From positions 62,001-126,000 of the forward strand of contig NZ_JASPJX010000005.1 of the NCBI RefSeq assembly GCF_030232585.1: a stretch of 64,000 nucleotides of DNA, in the 5' to 3' direction. Below are positions 9,593-18,661 of the stretch, piece by piece. How positions within the stretch are numbered: the stretch's first letter is position 1; each line of letters starts with the position of its first letter. The notes under the pieces are model-generated. The model made no database searches. It was given only the letters and a program-made list of their open reading frames with translations, and had not been told where the DNA came from. The position numbers and the translations under genes are program-made. Origin of the DNA: Corynebacterium sp. MSK008 (GTDB lineage Bacteria > Actinomycetota > Actinomycetes > Mycobacteriales > Mycobacteriaceae).

Positions 9593-10762
9593 CTACCTTA
9601 CAAGGCCCGCCAGGTGCACGAGCGCGCCGACGATCGGCCCGGCGAATAGCGCCACCACCACGGTTGTGGCCACGCCCCACGGTGCGGCAAAGAGCACGGC
9701 GAACGCGGTGGCGGTGGCGGCGAGCCAGCCGGCGACGTAGAACGCGTGCTTTTCCAGCGCGAGCACCGCCACGCCGGTGATCATGAGCATGCCCATGAAC
9801 GCGGAGGCGAAGGTGAGCAGGCCGAGCGTGAGGCCGCCCACGAACAGTTCCGGTTTGTACGCCACCCGGAGGATCCACGGGCCGATGAGCCAGGCCGCCG
9901 CGAAACCGACGAGGCCGACGCCCAGGATCGCGCCGACGGGTGCGGCAAGCGCCTTGTAGACGGTGTCGCGGCGCTCCACGAAGCGCACCACCAGCGCCGA
10001 CTGGAAACGCTGCAGCGGCACCAACACCGGGGCGCGGGTGAGCATGACGGCGTTATTGATCGCGGCGACGGCGGTGCCCGCGGGAAGCGCGGCCGAGGCG
10101 GCGGTGGGGAAGCCCGTGATCAGCGCGGCCGACGCCCCAGAGGCCACCATGGCGGAACCGACGCGGCGCACGAACACCCGCCGGTCCACGTCCAGCTGCA
10201 CGCGCACCGGGGCCAGCGCCAGGACCACCGCCCAGCTCAACGCGCCGATGACCGTGATGGCCAAAAACTCCACCAGCCCGCCGCCGAGCGCCCACACCAC
10301 CACCGCAAGCACGAGGCGCACGCCGGAGTCCAGGGCGACCAGCGCGGCGTAGCGGTTCCACAGCCCGGAGCCGCTCAAGATGCCGGAGAGCACTGCCTGG
10401 AAGGCGTAGCTGAGCAGGCCGAATGCCAACAACCCCGTGGCAGTGCCCGGGTGGGTGGGCACGATGCGGCCCATGGCGACAAGCCCGGCCAGCAGCACCA
10501 CTGCCGCGACAACAGCGCCGACCGCAGCGCCGAGCTTCCACGGGTTGGCGGTGCCGCGCACATCCGTCTCGCGCGAGGCGGCCACGGCGCGGGTGGTTTC
10601 CTGCGTGATGCCGTCGATGAGCCCGGTGCAGGCGAAAAACAGGCCCCAGTAGGCCAAAAAGGAGTTGTAGCCGTGCTCGGCGTCCAGCGCCCAGCTGGCG
10701 ATCCACATGACCACAAAGCCGCTGGCCGCGGCGAAGATGGTGGCCAGGGAGAGGTTTTTCAC
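9593..10762 (-). CDS. Multi-spanning membrane protein, polysaccharide flippase-like
   Basis: About 389 residues with roughly ten to twelve hydrophobic segments and few charged loops, resembling Wzx/MATE-type exporters of lipid-linked glycans. GTG 10762 is preferred because it overlaps the stop of the upstream M1 peptidase gene as GTGA; a longer frame would start inside that gene. It ends 6 nt before rmlB, so it probably belongs to the envelope glycan operon, moving a lipid-linked sugar across the membrane. The substrate is unknown. Confidence 0.65.
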   Translation of the reverse strand: MKNLSLATIFAAASGFVVMWIASWALDAEHGYNSFLAYWGLFFACTGLIDGITQETTRAVAASRETDVRGTANPWKLGAAVGAVVAAVVLLAGLVAMGRIVPTHPGTATGLLAFGLLSYAFQAVLSGILSGSGLWNRYAALVALDSGVRLVLAVVVWALGGGLVEFLAITVIGALSWAVVLALAPVRVQLDVDRRVFVRRVGSAMVASGASAALITGFPTAASAALPAGTAVAAINNAVMLTRAPVLVPLQRFQSALVVRFVERRDTVYKALAAPVGAILGVGLVGFAAAWLIGPWILRVAYKPELFVGGLTLGLLTFASAFMGMLMITGVAVLALEKHAFYVAGWLAATATAFAVLFAAPWGVATTVVVALFAGPIVGALVHLAGLVR

Positions 10763-12006
10763 GGGCACTCCGGAAGCTCGGGGTGCTGGATCCACGCGTC
10801 CAGGATCGGGGAGATGTCCGCGCCCTGGCGCTTAAACGCGTTGACCAGGTCGAACGTCTCTACGATGCCGTGGGCGTTGGTGGCTACGTAGTCGCGCACT
10901 GCGTTGAAGAAGACAGTGTCGCCGAAGGCGCGGCGTAGCGCGTGCAGCGTGATGGCGCCGCGCTTGTACACGCGATCGTCGAACATGTTGCGCGGGCCCG
11001 GGTCAGCCAGGGTGAACCGCATGGGCGTGATGTTGTCGTAGTGGGTGCGCACGGAGACGTCGATAGGCATCTGCCCCGAAAAGTCCGCCCACAGCCACTC
11101 GGCGTAGCAGGCGAAACCCTCGTTGAGCCAGATGTCCTCCCACTGCGCGATGCCGAGTGAGTTGCCGAACCACTGGTGCGCGAGCTCGTGTGCGATCAAA
11201 CGCTCGTTGCCTCGCAGGTGGTTTTCGCCGAAGATGGACAGCCCCTGGGCCTCGAGCGGGATATCCAGCTCCTCTTCGTGCACGACCACCTGGTAGTTCT
11301 CAAACGGGTAGGGGCCGAAGACGGTTTCGAAGTAGTCCAGCATGGCCTGCTGCTTGTCCAAGTCGCCCACCTGGGTCGCCGGCGGCAGCCACGCCACCGT
11401 GTTGCGCCCCAGCTCCACGCGGTGGAACTGGCCCACCTGCACCGTGGCCAGGTAGGTGGCCATCGGGCGGGCGGTGGTGTTGGTCACCGCCACGTACCCG
11501 CGGTCGGCGCGCACGTTGAAGGTGTAGGTGGCTTTCTCGTCCGGGGTGTCGTCGCAGGGGAACCAGGACGGCGCGCCGTTGGGCTGGTTGGCGGTCAGCG
11601 CGCCGTTTTCCAGCTCCTCCCAGCCCAGCATGCCCCAGGCGGTGCGGCGGGGGCGCGGTGAGCCGGCGTAGCGGATGGTCAGCTGCAGCTCCGTGTCCAC
11701 CGGGATGAACTGGTCGAAGGTGATGCGCAGCTTGCCGCCGTGGTGGCGGTAGCGCTTGATGCCGAAGCCGCCAGTCGCCTCCACGCGGCGCGCGGTCAGG
11801 CCCTGGGTGAGGTCGAGGGTGAGGTGGTTCAGCTCGCGCCAGGTGCTCAGCGTCAGGGTCGCAGTTGCTTCGAGACGGTTCGGGGCAACCTTGTAGTCAA
11901 AATCCAGGTCGTAGTGCGTGACGTGGAACCCCAGGTTGAACTCCACGCCGGTGTAGCCGTCGCGGGTGCCGGGGATGGGTGTGGAGCGAAGCCTCAGGTT
12001 TCTCAT
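10759..12006 (-). CDS. M1-family zinc metallopeptidase (aminopeptidase N-like)
   Basis: A 415-aa gluzincin. The zinc motif HELAHQWFGNS is followed by the third ligand in WLNEGFA, and an N-terminal beta-rich domain precedes it. It is much shorter than typical aminopeptidase N (about 850 aa) because the C-terminal helical domain is missing, a common actinobacterial form. No signal peptide is seen, so a cytosolic peptidase is likely. The start is the ATG giving MRNLRLRSTPIPG. It sits between an S9 peptidase and the flippase-like gene on the same strand. Confidence 0.85.
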   Translation of the reverse strand: MRNLRLRSTPIPGTRDGYTGVEFNLGFHVTHYDLDFDYKVAPNRLEATATLTLSTWRELNHLTLDLTQGLTARRVEATGGFGIKRYRHHGGKLRITFDQFIPVDTELQLTIRYAGSPRPRRTAWGMLGWEELENGALTANQPNGAPSWFPCDDTPDEKATYTFNVRADRGYVAVTNTTARPMATYLATVQVGQFHRVELGRNTVAWLPPATQVGDLDKQQAMLDYFETVFGPYPFENYQVVVHEEELDIPLEAQGLSIFGENHLRGNERLIAHELAHQWFGNSLGIAQWEDIWLNEGFACYAEWLWADFSGQMPIDVSVRTHYDNITPMRFTLADPGPRNMFDDRVYKRGAITLHALRRAFGDTVFFNAVRDYVATNAHGIVETFDLVNAFKRQGADISPILDAWIQHPELPECP

Positions 12007-12017
12007 CGCCGGGAAGT

Positions 12018-13985
12018 CTACGCCAGGGGTTTTCCGATCTTGTCGTCGATCCACTGGTAGATCAACGCCTCCACTCGCGACACCTGTGCGTTATCCGCGG
12101 CACCCGCGTGACCGCCTGCGGTGTTTTCGAAGTAGTCCACGGGCTGGCCCGCCCGCCACAGCGCGAGGGCGAAGGTGCGGGCGTGGGCGGGGTGGACCCG
12201 GTCGTCGCGGGTGGAGGTGGTCACCAGCGCCGGGGGATAGGCCACCTCGCCGCGTGGGCGGACGTTGTGCAGCGGCGACCAGGTTGCAATCGCTGCGCGC
12301 TCATCGACGTTGTCCGGGTCGCCGTACTCCGCCATCCAGGACGCGCCGGCGGACAGGGTGTGGTAGCGCAGCATGTCCGTCAGCGGCACCTGGATCACGG
12401 CCGCGCCGAAGCACTCCGGGTACTGCACTAGCGCGCCGGAGGTGAGCAGCCCGCCGTTGGAGCCGCCGCGGATGGCAATCTGCGCAGGTGTGGTGTAGCC
12501 GCGGGCGACGACGTCCTCGAGTACCGCCTTGTGGTCCTCCCACACCTTGTGGCGGTTGGTCTTGACCACCTGCGAGTGCCACTCGGGCCCGAACTCGCCA
12601 CCGCCGCGCAGGTTGGGCTGGACGTAGAAGTTGCCCTGCTCCAACCACGCGATGCCGCGCACGTTGGAAAACGCGGGGGTGAGCGAGACCTCGAAGCCGC
12701 CGTAGCCGCCCACCAGCGTCGGACGGGCGCCAAGGGAGAAATCGCCGGTGATGAAGTACGGCAGGCGCGTGCCGTCGGCGGAGGTCACCCAGTGCTGACG
12801 CGTTTCTAGCCCGGTGGTGTCGAAGTGGGCAGGCGCGCGCTTGGTCTCGGCGAGTGCACCAGAGGCGTCGCCGCGCAGCAGCGTCGTCGGCGTGGTGAAG
12901 GAGGAGGCGGCGACCCAGAACTCGTCGCCGGCCAGCGGGCTCGCGGACACCACGTGGGCGCTCGCGGCCTCGGGCAGCGCGAGTTCGGTGCGCTCCCAGG
13001 TGCCCAGCGCGATGCGCGAGATGCTGGTGGCCACGTCCACCAGGCAGGTGACAAGCAGCGCGTTTTCGGTGAACACGATCGCTTCGACGGTTGCGTCCTG
13101 CTCCAGCACGGTGAACTCGCGGTCGCCCTGCTGGAAGGCCTCGAGCTCGATCACGCCGAGCGCACCCGCGGGCACGCCCGCGAACTCGGTGCGCGGTTGG
13201 ATGAACAGCCATTGGCGGTGGGGGATGGCGTCGCAATCGTCCGGCACATCCAAAAACTCGCCGTCGACCCACGTGCGCGAGGTGTAAAAATCGAGCGCCC
13301 GCGTGACGACGGTCCTCCGGTCCACCACGTCATAGCCCGACCACACGCCAACGTCGGCAGGCTCGCCCGTGAAGATGACAGTCCTGCCGCCGCCGCGCGT
13401 CCAGCGCGCCACCTGCATGGGGTAGCCGGAGTTGGTCACCGTGCCCGGGCCTTCGTCGGTGCCCACTAGGATGGTGTCGCGGTCCACCCAGCTGACGGAG
13501 GTTTTCGCCTCCTCGATGCTGAAGCCGCCGTCGGCCGTGTCGACGAAAGTGCGCTTTGCAATGTCGAATTCGCGCACCACCACCGCGTCCGCCCCGCCTC
13601 GCGACAGGCGGATCAGCGCCCGGTCCCAGCTCAGCGGCAGCACGGTGGTGCCCTTGTACACCCAGTCCTCGCCTTCTTCTTCGGCGAGGGCGTCGACGTC
13701 GAGGAGGACCTCCCAGTCGGGTTGTTCCCCGCCGACGTACGAGGAAAGTGTCACCCGCCGCCACAGTCCGCGCTGGTGCTCGCCGTCGCGCCAGAAGTTG
13801 TACAGGTACTCGCCGCGCCGGGTGACAAACGGGATCCGGTCGTCCGAATCCAAGGCGGCGCGGATCCGCTCGCGCAGCGCGGAGGAATCGAGCCGCGCTT
13901 CTGTCGCGTCGGACCACTCCCGGGCCCAGTCGAGGGCGGGGGTGCCCGTCAGGTCGTCGAGAAGCTTGGGCTCGATGTCGCGCAC
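12018..13985 (-). CDS. S9 prolyl oligopeptidase family serine peptidase
   Basis: A 655-aa protein with an N-terminal beta-propeller region and a C-terminal alpha/beta hydrolase domain. The catalytic Ser lies in RGGSNGGLLTSG, the Asp in TSTRDDRVHP and the His in NTAGGHAGAA. Prolyl oligopeptidases cleave short peptides after proline in the cytosol; some relatives are acyl-aminoacyl peptidases. No signal sequence is visible. It starts 1 nt from the end of the upstream mycolyltransferase gene, which indicates co-transcription. Confidence 0.9.
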   Translation of the reverse strand: MRDIEPKLLDDLTGTPALDWAREWSDATEARLDSSALRERIRAALDSDDRIPFVTRRGEYLYNFWRDGEHQRGLWRRVTLSSYVGGEQPDWEVLLDVDALAEEEGEDWVYKGTTVLPLSWDRALIRLSRGGADAVVVREFDIAKRTFVDTADGGFSIEEAKTSVSWVDRDTILVGTDEGPGTVTNSGYPMQVARWTRGGGRTVIFTGEPADVGVWSGYDVVDRRTVVTRALDFYTSRTWVDGEFLDVPDDCDAIPHRQWLFIQPRTEFAGVPAGALGVIELEAFQQGDREFTVLEQDATVEAIVFTENALLVTCLVDVATSISRIALGTWERTELALPEAASAHVVSASPLAGDEFWVAASSFTTPTTLLRGDASGALAETKRAPAHFDTTGLETRQHWVTSADGTRLPYFITGDFSLGARPTLVGGYGGFEVSLTPAFSNVRGIAWLEQGNFYVQPNLRGGGEFGPEWHSQVVKTNRHKVWEDHKAVLEDVVARGYTTPAQIAIRGGSNGGLLTSGALVQYPECFGAAVIQVPLTDMLRYHTLSAGASWMAEYGDPDNVDERAAIATWSPLHNVRPRGEVAYPPALVTTSTRDDRVHPAHARTFALALWRAGQPVDYFENTAGGHAGAADNAQVSRVEALIYQWIDDKIGKPLA

Positions 13986-13986
13986 G

Positions 13987-15105
13987 CTAGACCCCCAGAG
14001 CAGGCTTGATGGTGGTGTGCCAGGCGCGGTCCATGTCCTCGGTCCAGTACGGCCAGGAGTGGGTGCCCACGTTGCGCAGCTCGAAGTGCGCCGGGATGCC
14101 CAGCCCGTCCAGCTTGGCCTTCAGGTCGTGGGTGCACTTGTTCACCGCGGCTTCAATCACGCCGCCTTCGACCTGCAGCACACCCGCGCCGAGCTGCGCC
14201 GCCGGCATCGGGGCGCCCTTGCCCAGCAGGTAACTGACCTGGTCCGGGTGGCCCGCAAGACCAGTGCCGGAGGAGACGTACAGGCGGGTGCCGCGCAGCT
14301 TCTCCGCGCCCAACAGCGCGTCGTTGTAGCGGTTGTACGGCCCATTCATCGGGCCCCACATCATCTCCGGGGTGACCGTTTGGAAATTCGGGTTGCCCGC
14401 GCGGTTCACGGTCACGCGCGCGAAGTTGTAGCCGTGCGGCGACGACGTGGACGCGCAGCCGGAAAACGCCGCCGCCGCTTGGTACATCCCAGGGTTATGC
14501 TGCGCGAACAGCAGCGCGGAAGTGGCGGACATGGACACGCCGGTCACGGCGCGGCGGCCGTTGGCGCCCAGCATGCGCTCGACGGGGCCGGGAAGCTCCT
14601 TGGTCAAAAACGTCTCCCACTTCTGCGGGCCGTTGACGTAGTCGGAGGAGACGTCCTCTTTCACCCAGTCCGTGTAGTAGGAAAACGCGCCGGCCTGCGG
14701 CACCACCACGTTGACGCCCTTGCCCGCGAAGTAGTCCTTCACCGGGTAGAGCTTCAGCCAGTCCTGGTTCTGCTCCGCGCCGCCGGCGCCGTTGAGCAGG
14801 TACAGCGTCGGCGCGTTGCGCACGCGGTTGCCGGCGGCGTCGGTGGCGGGCACCACCGCGATCGGGATGTCGCGGCGCATGGAGGGGGAGTACACGTTGT
14901 AGGACAGCACCGTCTTGTGGTCCACCTGGTTGACCCACTCCTGCGCCTGGCCGGTGCGGGTGATCAGCGGCGGGTTCGTTCGCGCGTCCCACGCCTTCAC
15001 AACACCCTCCTGCCCAGCCGGTTGGGCGGAGGCTACCGGTGCGCTGGTGCATGCGAGGGAGACTGCGGTGAGGGCGGCAAGCGCCGCCGTCTTGATCTTC
15101 TTCAT
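13987..15105 (-). CDS. Mycolyltransferase (antigen 85 / Cmt family)
   Basis: A 372-aa secreted esterase-fold enzyme. The N-terminal signal peptide (MKKIKTAALAALTAV, with likely cleavage after ASAQ) precedes LYLLNGAGGAEQ, the nucleophile region GVSMSATSALLFAQ and the His region NVGTHSWPYW. The family transfers mycolic acids from trehalose monomycolate to trehalose, arabinogalactan or proteins in the outer envelope. It faces a 36-aa porin-like gene divergently and a second mycolyltransferase beyond it. The TAGAAT box at 15159-15164 on the minus strand is a good -10. Confidence 0.92.
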   Translation of the reverse strand: MKKIKTAALAALTAVSLACTSAPVASAQPAGQEGVVKAWDARTNPPLITRTGQAQEWVNQVDHKTVLSYNVYSPSMRRDIPIAVVPATDAAGNRVRNAPTLYLLNGAGGAEQNQDWLKLYPVKDYFAGKGVNVVVPQAGAFSYYTDWVKEDVSSDYVNGPQKWETFLTKELPGPVERMLGANGRRAVTGVSMSATSALLFAQHNPGMYQAAAAFSGCASTSSPHGYNFARVTVNRAGNPNFQTVTPEMMWGPMNGPYNRYNDALLGAEKLRGTRLYVSSGTGLAGHPDQVSYLLGKGAPMPAAQLGAGVLQVEGGVIEAAVNKCTHDLKAKLDGLGIPAHFELRNVGTHSWPYWTEDMDRAWHTTIKPALGV

Positions 15106-15158
15106 CTGTGTATCCAGTCCTGGGGAAGGGGGTTAAACTGACAGGCAATTATTGCGCC

Positions 15159-15164
15159 ATTCTA
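15159..15164 (-). promoter_or_regulatory. Putative -10 box for the mycolyltransferase gene
   Basis: On the minus strand this reads TAGAAT, close to the TANNNT consensus of corynebacterial sigma-A promoters. It leaves a leader of about 45-50 nt before ATG 15105. The same 143-bp spacer must also hold the promoter of the divergent 36-aa gene, for which TACTGT (about 15178-15183) is a weaker candidate. Confidence 0.4.
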
Positions 15165-15248
15165 TGGGACATTCGTTACTGTAGTGGCCAGCGTTACGCG
15201 TGTGGCGTGTTGCGCCTCCCGCCCGGAAAACCCGAAAGGACCCCTGAC

Positions 15249-15359
15249 ATGAACCCCATCGAAACCTTCCAGGTGCAGATCAACCAGATTCTCGGCGAGC
15301 TCGTGCACGCAGGCTCCTCCATGTCCTCCACCATCGCCTACGGCATGGGCATGTTCTAA
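15249..15359 (+). CDS. 36-aa hydrophobic small protein, PorA/PorH-like candidate
   Basis: A 36-codon gene starting ATG 15249 behind an AAAGGA ribosome site 8 nt upstream. The peptide begins MNPIETFQVQINQILG and ends SSMSSTIAYGMGMF, with no signal peptide and no Cys. Size, lack of signal, an amphipathic helix-like start and a Ser-rich tail resemble the corynebacterial outer-membrane miniproteins PorA, PorH and ProtX, some of which are O-mycoloylated on Ser. It lies exactly between two mycolyltransferase genes, the enzymes that modify such proteins. Homology itself is not shown; this is an inference from architecture and context. Confidence 0.65.
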   Translation: MNPIETFQVQINQILGELVHAGSSMSSTIAYGMGMF

Positions 15360-15383
15360 AACGCGCGCAAGCGCACAACCAAA

Positions 15384-15419
15384 AACGGCGCCTCCCGGCT
15401 TGAAAGCGGGGGCGCCGTT
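15384..15419 (-). terminator. Hairpin terminator between convergent genes
   Basis: AACGGCGCC pairs with GGCGCCGTT around a CCCG/CGGG extension and a short loop. On the minus strand the stem is followed by TTTTT, so it mainly ends the downstream mycolyltransferase transcript. It also closes the 36-aa gene on the plus strand, where the T-run is absent. Confidence 0.75.
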
Positions 15420-15439
15420 AGGCGTCGAAAAGCAAGTGC

Positions 15440-16876
15440 CTACTGCTCCAGGCCGAGCGCCTTCTTGAACACCTTCTCGTAGGACAGCTTCACGTCATCG
15501 CGCCAGGACGCCCAGCTGTGCGTGCCCACATTGCGCAGCTCAGCGTGGGCGACCTCCACATCGTTCGCGCGCATCTTCACCATCAGATCGTGAGTGCAGG
15601 CGTTCATCGCCGCCTCGATCACACCGCCCTCAACCTGCAGCGTCATCGCGTTGGACAACGCGCGGGTGGACGCCGCATCAGGATCCACGCCGTACTTATT
15701 GATCAAGCGGTCCTTCAAATACCCCGGCGTATCGGTTTCACCCGCCAGGCCGGTACCGGTGGACAGGTACACCGCGGTGCCCTGCAGATCCGCGGCGTTG
15801 ACCAGCGCATCGTTGTGGCGGTTGTAGTCCGAGCCGCGCTCGCCGAAGATGTACTCCGGCGTCATCACATTCGGAGCGCCGCGGCTGACGGTCAGGTCCA
15901 CGAACTGCCACGGAATCGGCGTGGAGGTTGCCGCGCAGCCGGAGAACGAACCGACAGCGTCGTAGAAGCCCGGGTTGTGCTCCGCCAACAGCAGCACGGA
16001 GGTCGCGGCCATGGACAGGCCGGCGGCCGCGCGGTGCTCCTCATCAGCCTTCATGTACGGTTCGACCGCTTGCGGCAGCTCGTGCGCCAGGAAGGTCGAC
16101 CACATCTGCTTGCCGCGGAAGAACGGGTGCGTGTCCGTGTCCACCGGCGGCTCGGCCGCCCAGTCCACGTAGTAGGAGAACGCGCCCTCCATCGGGATGA
16201 CCACGTTCGCGCCGGAGTCCTTGTAGGTGTTCTCCAGCTCGTCGTAGGCCTGCGTAACCCAGTCGGTGTCCTGCTCGGAGCCGCCGGCACCGTTGAGCAG
16301 GTAAACCGTCGGCGCGTTCTCCTTGCGTTCGCCGTTTTCGTCGGTGGCGTAGAAGATCGCCACCGGAATCTCGCGTTCCATCGACTCGGACTTCACCAAG
16401 ATGGCTTCGTTGTCCCAGACACCGCGGTGGCGATCGAGGATGCGCACCCACGCCTGGTCCTTACCCTGGTACGTCTTCGGCGCCTCGTCGAGCGGGCGGA
16501 CGTTCGGGTGCTCGTCCGTCGGCTCCGGGTCCTCGGTGGTCTCCACGACCGTTACGGTCGAGCTCGTGCTTGTCGACGTCGCATCCGTCGCCGCCGTCGT
16601 CGGCGCCGTTGTCGCCGTTGTGGAAGTTGTCGCCGTCGTGGACTTCGGCACAACCTTCGGCTTCTCCGACGTGGTGGTGGTCGAGCTCGCGGTGGAGCTC
16701 GTGGTGGTGCTGGTTGTCGGGGTGGGAAGCGAGGTCTGCACCGTCGTCGCCGCCGGGGACAGGGTGGTGACCGTCTTGTCGGCGTCGCCCTCTGCGAAGT
16801 GCTGGACGGCGGGCACGGAGCCTGCGGCGATAAGGGCGGCGGCGCCCAGGGCTACCGCCGTGCGAGTGAACTTCAC
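15440..16876 (-). CDS. Mycolyltransferase with long Thr/Ser-rich N-terminal linker
   Basis: A protein of about 478 aa. GTG 16876 begins VKFTRTAVALGAAALIAAG, a signal-anchor segment. A low-complexity Thr/Ser/Ala/Val region (about residues 30-115) precedes the catalytic esterase domain, with VYLLNGAGGSEQ, nucleophile region GLSMAATSVLLLAE and NVGTHSWASW. The domain is a paralogue of the mycolyltransferase at 14 kb. The linker could span the periplasm or peptidoglycan and may be glycosylated. A longer upstream open frame is rejected because its first residues lack signal-peptide character. The gene is divergent from lpd. Confidence 0.88.
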   Translation of the reverse strand: MKFTRTAVALGAAALIAAGSVPAVQHFAEGDADKTVTTLSPAATTVQTSLPTPTTSTTTSSTASSTTTTSEKPKVVPKSTTATTSTTATTAPTTAATDATSTSTSSTVTVVETTEDPEPTDEHPNVRPLDEAPKTYQGKDQAWVRILDRHRGVWDNEAILVKSESMEREIPVAIFYATDENGERKENAPTVYLLNGAGGSEQDTDWVTQAYDELENTYKDSGANVVIPMEGAFSYYVDWAAEPPVDTDTHPFFRGKQMWSTFLAHELPQAVEPYMKADEEHRAAAGLSMAATSVLLLAEHNPGFYDAVGSFSGCAATSTPIPWQFVDLTVSRGAPNVMTPEYIFGERGSDYNRHNDALVNAADLQGTAVYLSTGTGLAGETDTPGYLKDRLINKYGVDPDAASTRALSNAMTLQVEGGVIEAAMNACTHDLMVKMRANDVEVAHAELRNVGTHSWASWRDDVKLSYEKVFKKALGLEQ

Positions 16877-16943
16877 AGTGAATCGCTCACTTTCATTCAA
16901 CGAAGAATCTAGATGCTCCGCAACATTTTGCCAGACGGGCACG

Positions 16944-16949
16944 TACGAT
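16944..16949 (+). promoter_or_regulatory. -10 box of a leaderless lpd promoter
   Basis: TACGAT followed by exactly 7 nt and then the GTG start of lpd. This spacing puts the transcription start on the first base of the codon, so the mRNA is probably leaderless; no ribosome site is seen. Confidence 0.6.
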
Positions 16950-16956
16950 ATGCAGC

Positions 16957-18369
16957 GTGAGTAAAGAACATTTTGACGTTGTTGTCCTCGGCGCTGGCCC
17001 CGGTGGCTACGTCGCCGCCATCCGCGCAGCTCAGCTGGGTAAAAAAGTAGCTGTTATTGAGAAGCAGTACTGGGGCGGTGTCTGCCTCAACGTGGGCTGC
17101 ATCCCCTCCAAGGCCCTGATCAAGAACGCTGAAGTGGCTGAGATCTTCAACCACGAAGCAAAGACGTTCGGCATCAAGGGCGACGTGGAGTTCGACTACA
17201 CGGATGCCCACAAGCGCTCCCGCAAGGTCTCCCAGAAGATCGTCGGCGGCGTGCACTACCTGATGAAGAAGAACAAGATCCAGGAGATCAACGGCCTGGG
17301 CTCGTTCAAGGACGCCAAGACCATCGAGATCACCGAGGGTGACGACAAGGGTAAGACCGTCACCTTCGACAACTGCATCATCGCCACCGGCGCTGTGGTG
17401 CGTACCCTGCCGGGCATTGAGCTGTCCGACAATGTGGTCTCCTACGAGGAGCAGATCCTCAACCCAGAGGCCCCGGAGAAGATGGTCATCGTCGGCGCTG
17501 GCGCGATCGGCATGGAGTTCGCCTACGTGCTGTCCAACTACGGCGTGGACGTCACCGTCATCGAGTACCAGGATCGCGTCCTGCCCAACGAGGACAAGGA
17601 CGTGTCCAAGGAGATCGCCAAGGCCTACAAGAAGCTCGGCGTGAAGCTGCTTACCGGCCACGCCACCACCGAGGTGCGCGACAACGGCGATTCCGTCGAG
17701 GTGGACGTGAAGAAGAACGGCTCCGACGATGTGGAGACGCTCACCGCGGACCGTGTGATGATCTCCGTCGGCTTCGCCCCGCGCACCGAGGGGTACGGCC
17801 TGGAGAACACGGGTGTCGAGCTCACCGACCGCGGCGCCATCGCTATCGACGAGCGCATGCGCACCAACGTCGACGGTATCTACGCCATCGGCGACGTGAC
17901 CGCGAAGCTGCAGCTCGCCCACGTGGCTGAGGCCCAGGGCATCATCGCCGCTGAGACCATCGCGGACGCGGAGACCCTCGAGATCGAGGATTACATGATG
18001 ACCCCGCGCGCCACCTTCTGTAACCCGCAGGTCGCCTCCATGGGTTACACCGAGGAGCAGGCGAAGGAGAAGTGGCCGGACCGCGACATCAAGGTCGCCA
18101 CCTTCCCGTTCTCCGCAAACGGCAAGGCAGTCGGTCTGAACGAGACTGCCGGCTTCGGCAAGCTCGTCGCGGATGCAGAGTTCGGCGAGATCCTCGGCGC
18201 GCACCTGGTCGGCGCCAACGTCTCTGAGCTCCTGCCGGAGGTCGTGCTGGCGCAGCGCTTCGACCTCACCGCAGGCGAGATCGCGCGCTCCATCCACATC
18301 CACCCGACCCTGTCCGAGGTGCTCAAGGAGATCGCGCACGGCGTCGAAGGCCACATGATCAACCTCTAA
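16957..18369 (+). CDS. lpd: Dihydrolipoamide dehydrogenase (E3)
   Basis: A 470-aa flavoprotein that reoxidises dihydrolipoyl groups of pyruvate and 2-oxoglutarate dehydrogenases with NAD. Visible are an FAD loop [14 protein letters not shown], the redox-active disulfide [14 protein letters not shown], an NAD loop [13 protein letters not shown], a second FAD motif [14 protein letters not shown] and the active-site HIHPTLSE near the C-terminus. The start is GTG and probably leaderless. The gene is monocistronic and ends at a strong terminator. Confidence 0.95.
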   Translation: MSKEHFDVVVLGAGPGGYVAAIRAAQLGKKVAVIEKQYWGGVCLNVGCIPSKALIKNAEVAEIFNHEAKTFGIKGDVEFDYTDAHKRSRKVSQKIVGGVHYLMKKNKIQEINGLGSFKDAKTIEITEGDDKGKTVTFDNCIIATGAVVRTLPGIELSDNVVSYEEQILNPEAPEKMVIVGAGAIGMEFAYVLSNYGVDVTVIEYQDRVLPNEDKDVSKEIAKAYKKLGVKLLTGHATTEVRDNGDSVEVDVKKNGSDDVETLTADRVMISVGFAPRTEGYGLENTGVELTDRGAIAIDERMRTNVDGIYAIGDVTAKLQLAHVAEAQGIIAAETIADAETLEIEDYMMTPRATFCNPQVASMGYTEEQAKEKWPDRDIKVATFPFSANGKAVGLNETAGFGKLVADAEFGEILGAHLVGANVSELLPEVVLAQRFDLTAGEIARSIHIHPTLSEVLKEIAHGVEGHMINL

Positions 18370-18390
18370 GCCCTCGCTTTACGACGCACC

Positions 18391-18426
18391 AAAGGCGGGC
18401 CCTGCTCACCCCGGGCCCGCCTTTTT
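18391..18426 (+). terminator. Rho-independent terminator of lpd
   Basis: AAAGGCGGGCCC pairs with GGGCCCGCCTTT across a 10-nt loop and is followed by a T-run. It lies 21 nt after the lpd stop codon. Confidence 0.9.
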
Positions 18427-18463
18427 GCGTGTCCAAGCACCTGGATGGCCGATGCGGATTCGG

Positions 18464-18596
18464 TGATCGTCTAGCAGCGCGGGCGACCCTGCTAGACGAT
18501 CAGCAAACGCCGACTGCATTTCCCCAGGTCGTAATGAAGCCGATGTTCATTACCAGCGTGATCGTCTAGCAGCGCTCCGACACTGCTAGACGATCA
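18464..18596. repeat. Paired-palindrome composite element, copy A (133 bp)
   Basis: Two near-identical palindromes (TGATCGTCTAGCAG paired with CTGCTAGACGATCA; 14-bp arms with 11- and 10-nt loops) are separated by a 56-nt linker containing GCATTTCCCCAGGT. The linker also has its own hairpin, GTAATGAA with TTCATTAC. The element at 49332-49464 has the same segment lengths throughout. It lies in the 580-bp gene-free convergent spacer between lpd and the SRPBCC gene, which also contains a related element at 18662-18805, a G-rich tract and a terminator. No coding gene is seen there. Confidence 0.9.
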
Positions 18597-18661
18597 GTGC
18601 CGGGGCGGGGTGGGGGGGCAGCCCGGACGTGAAAATGACGCGGCTGGGCTGCTTCAGCGGC

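Noticed and set aside
13432..15141. A 569-codon plus-strand frame opposite the S9 peptidase and mycolyltransferase genes
   Set aside because: It spans two well-supported minus-strand genes and its translation is low-complexity Arg/Ser/Val.
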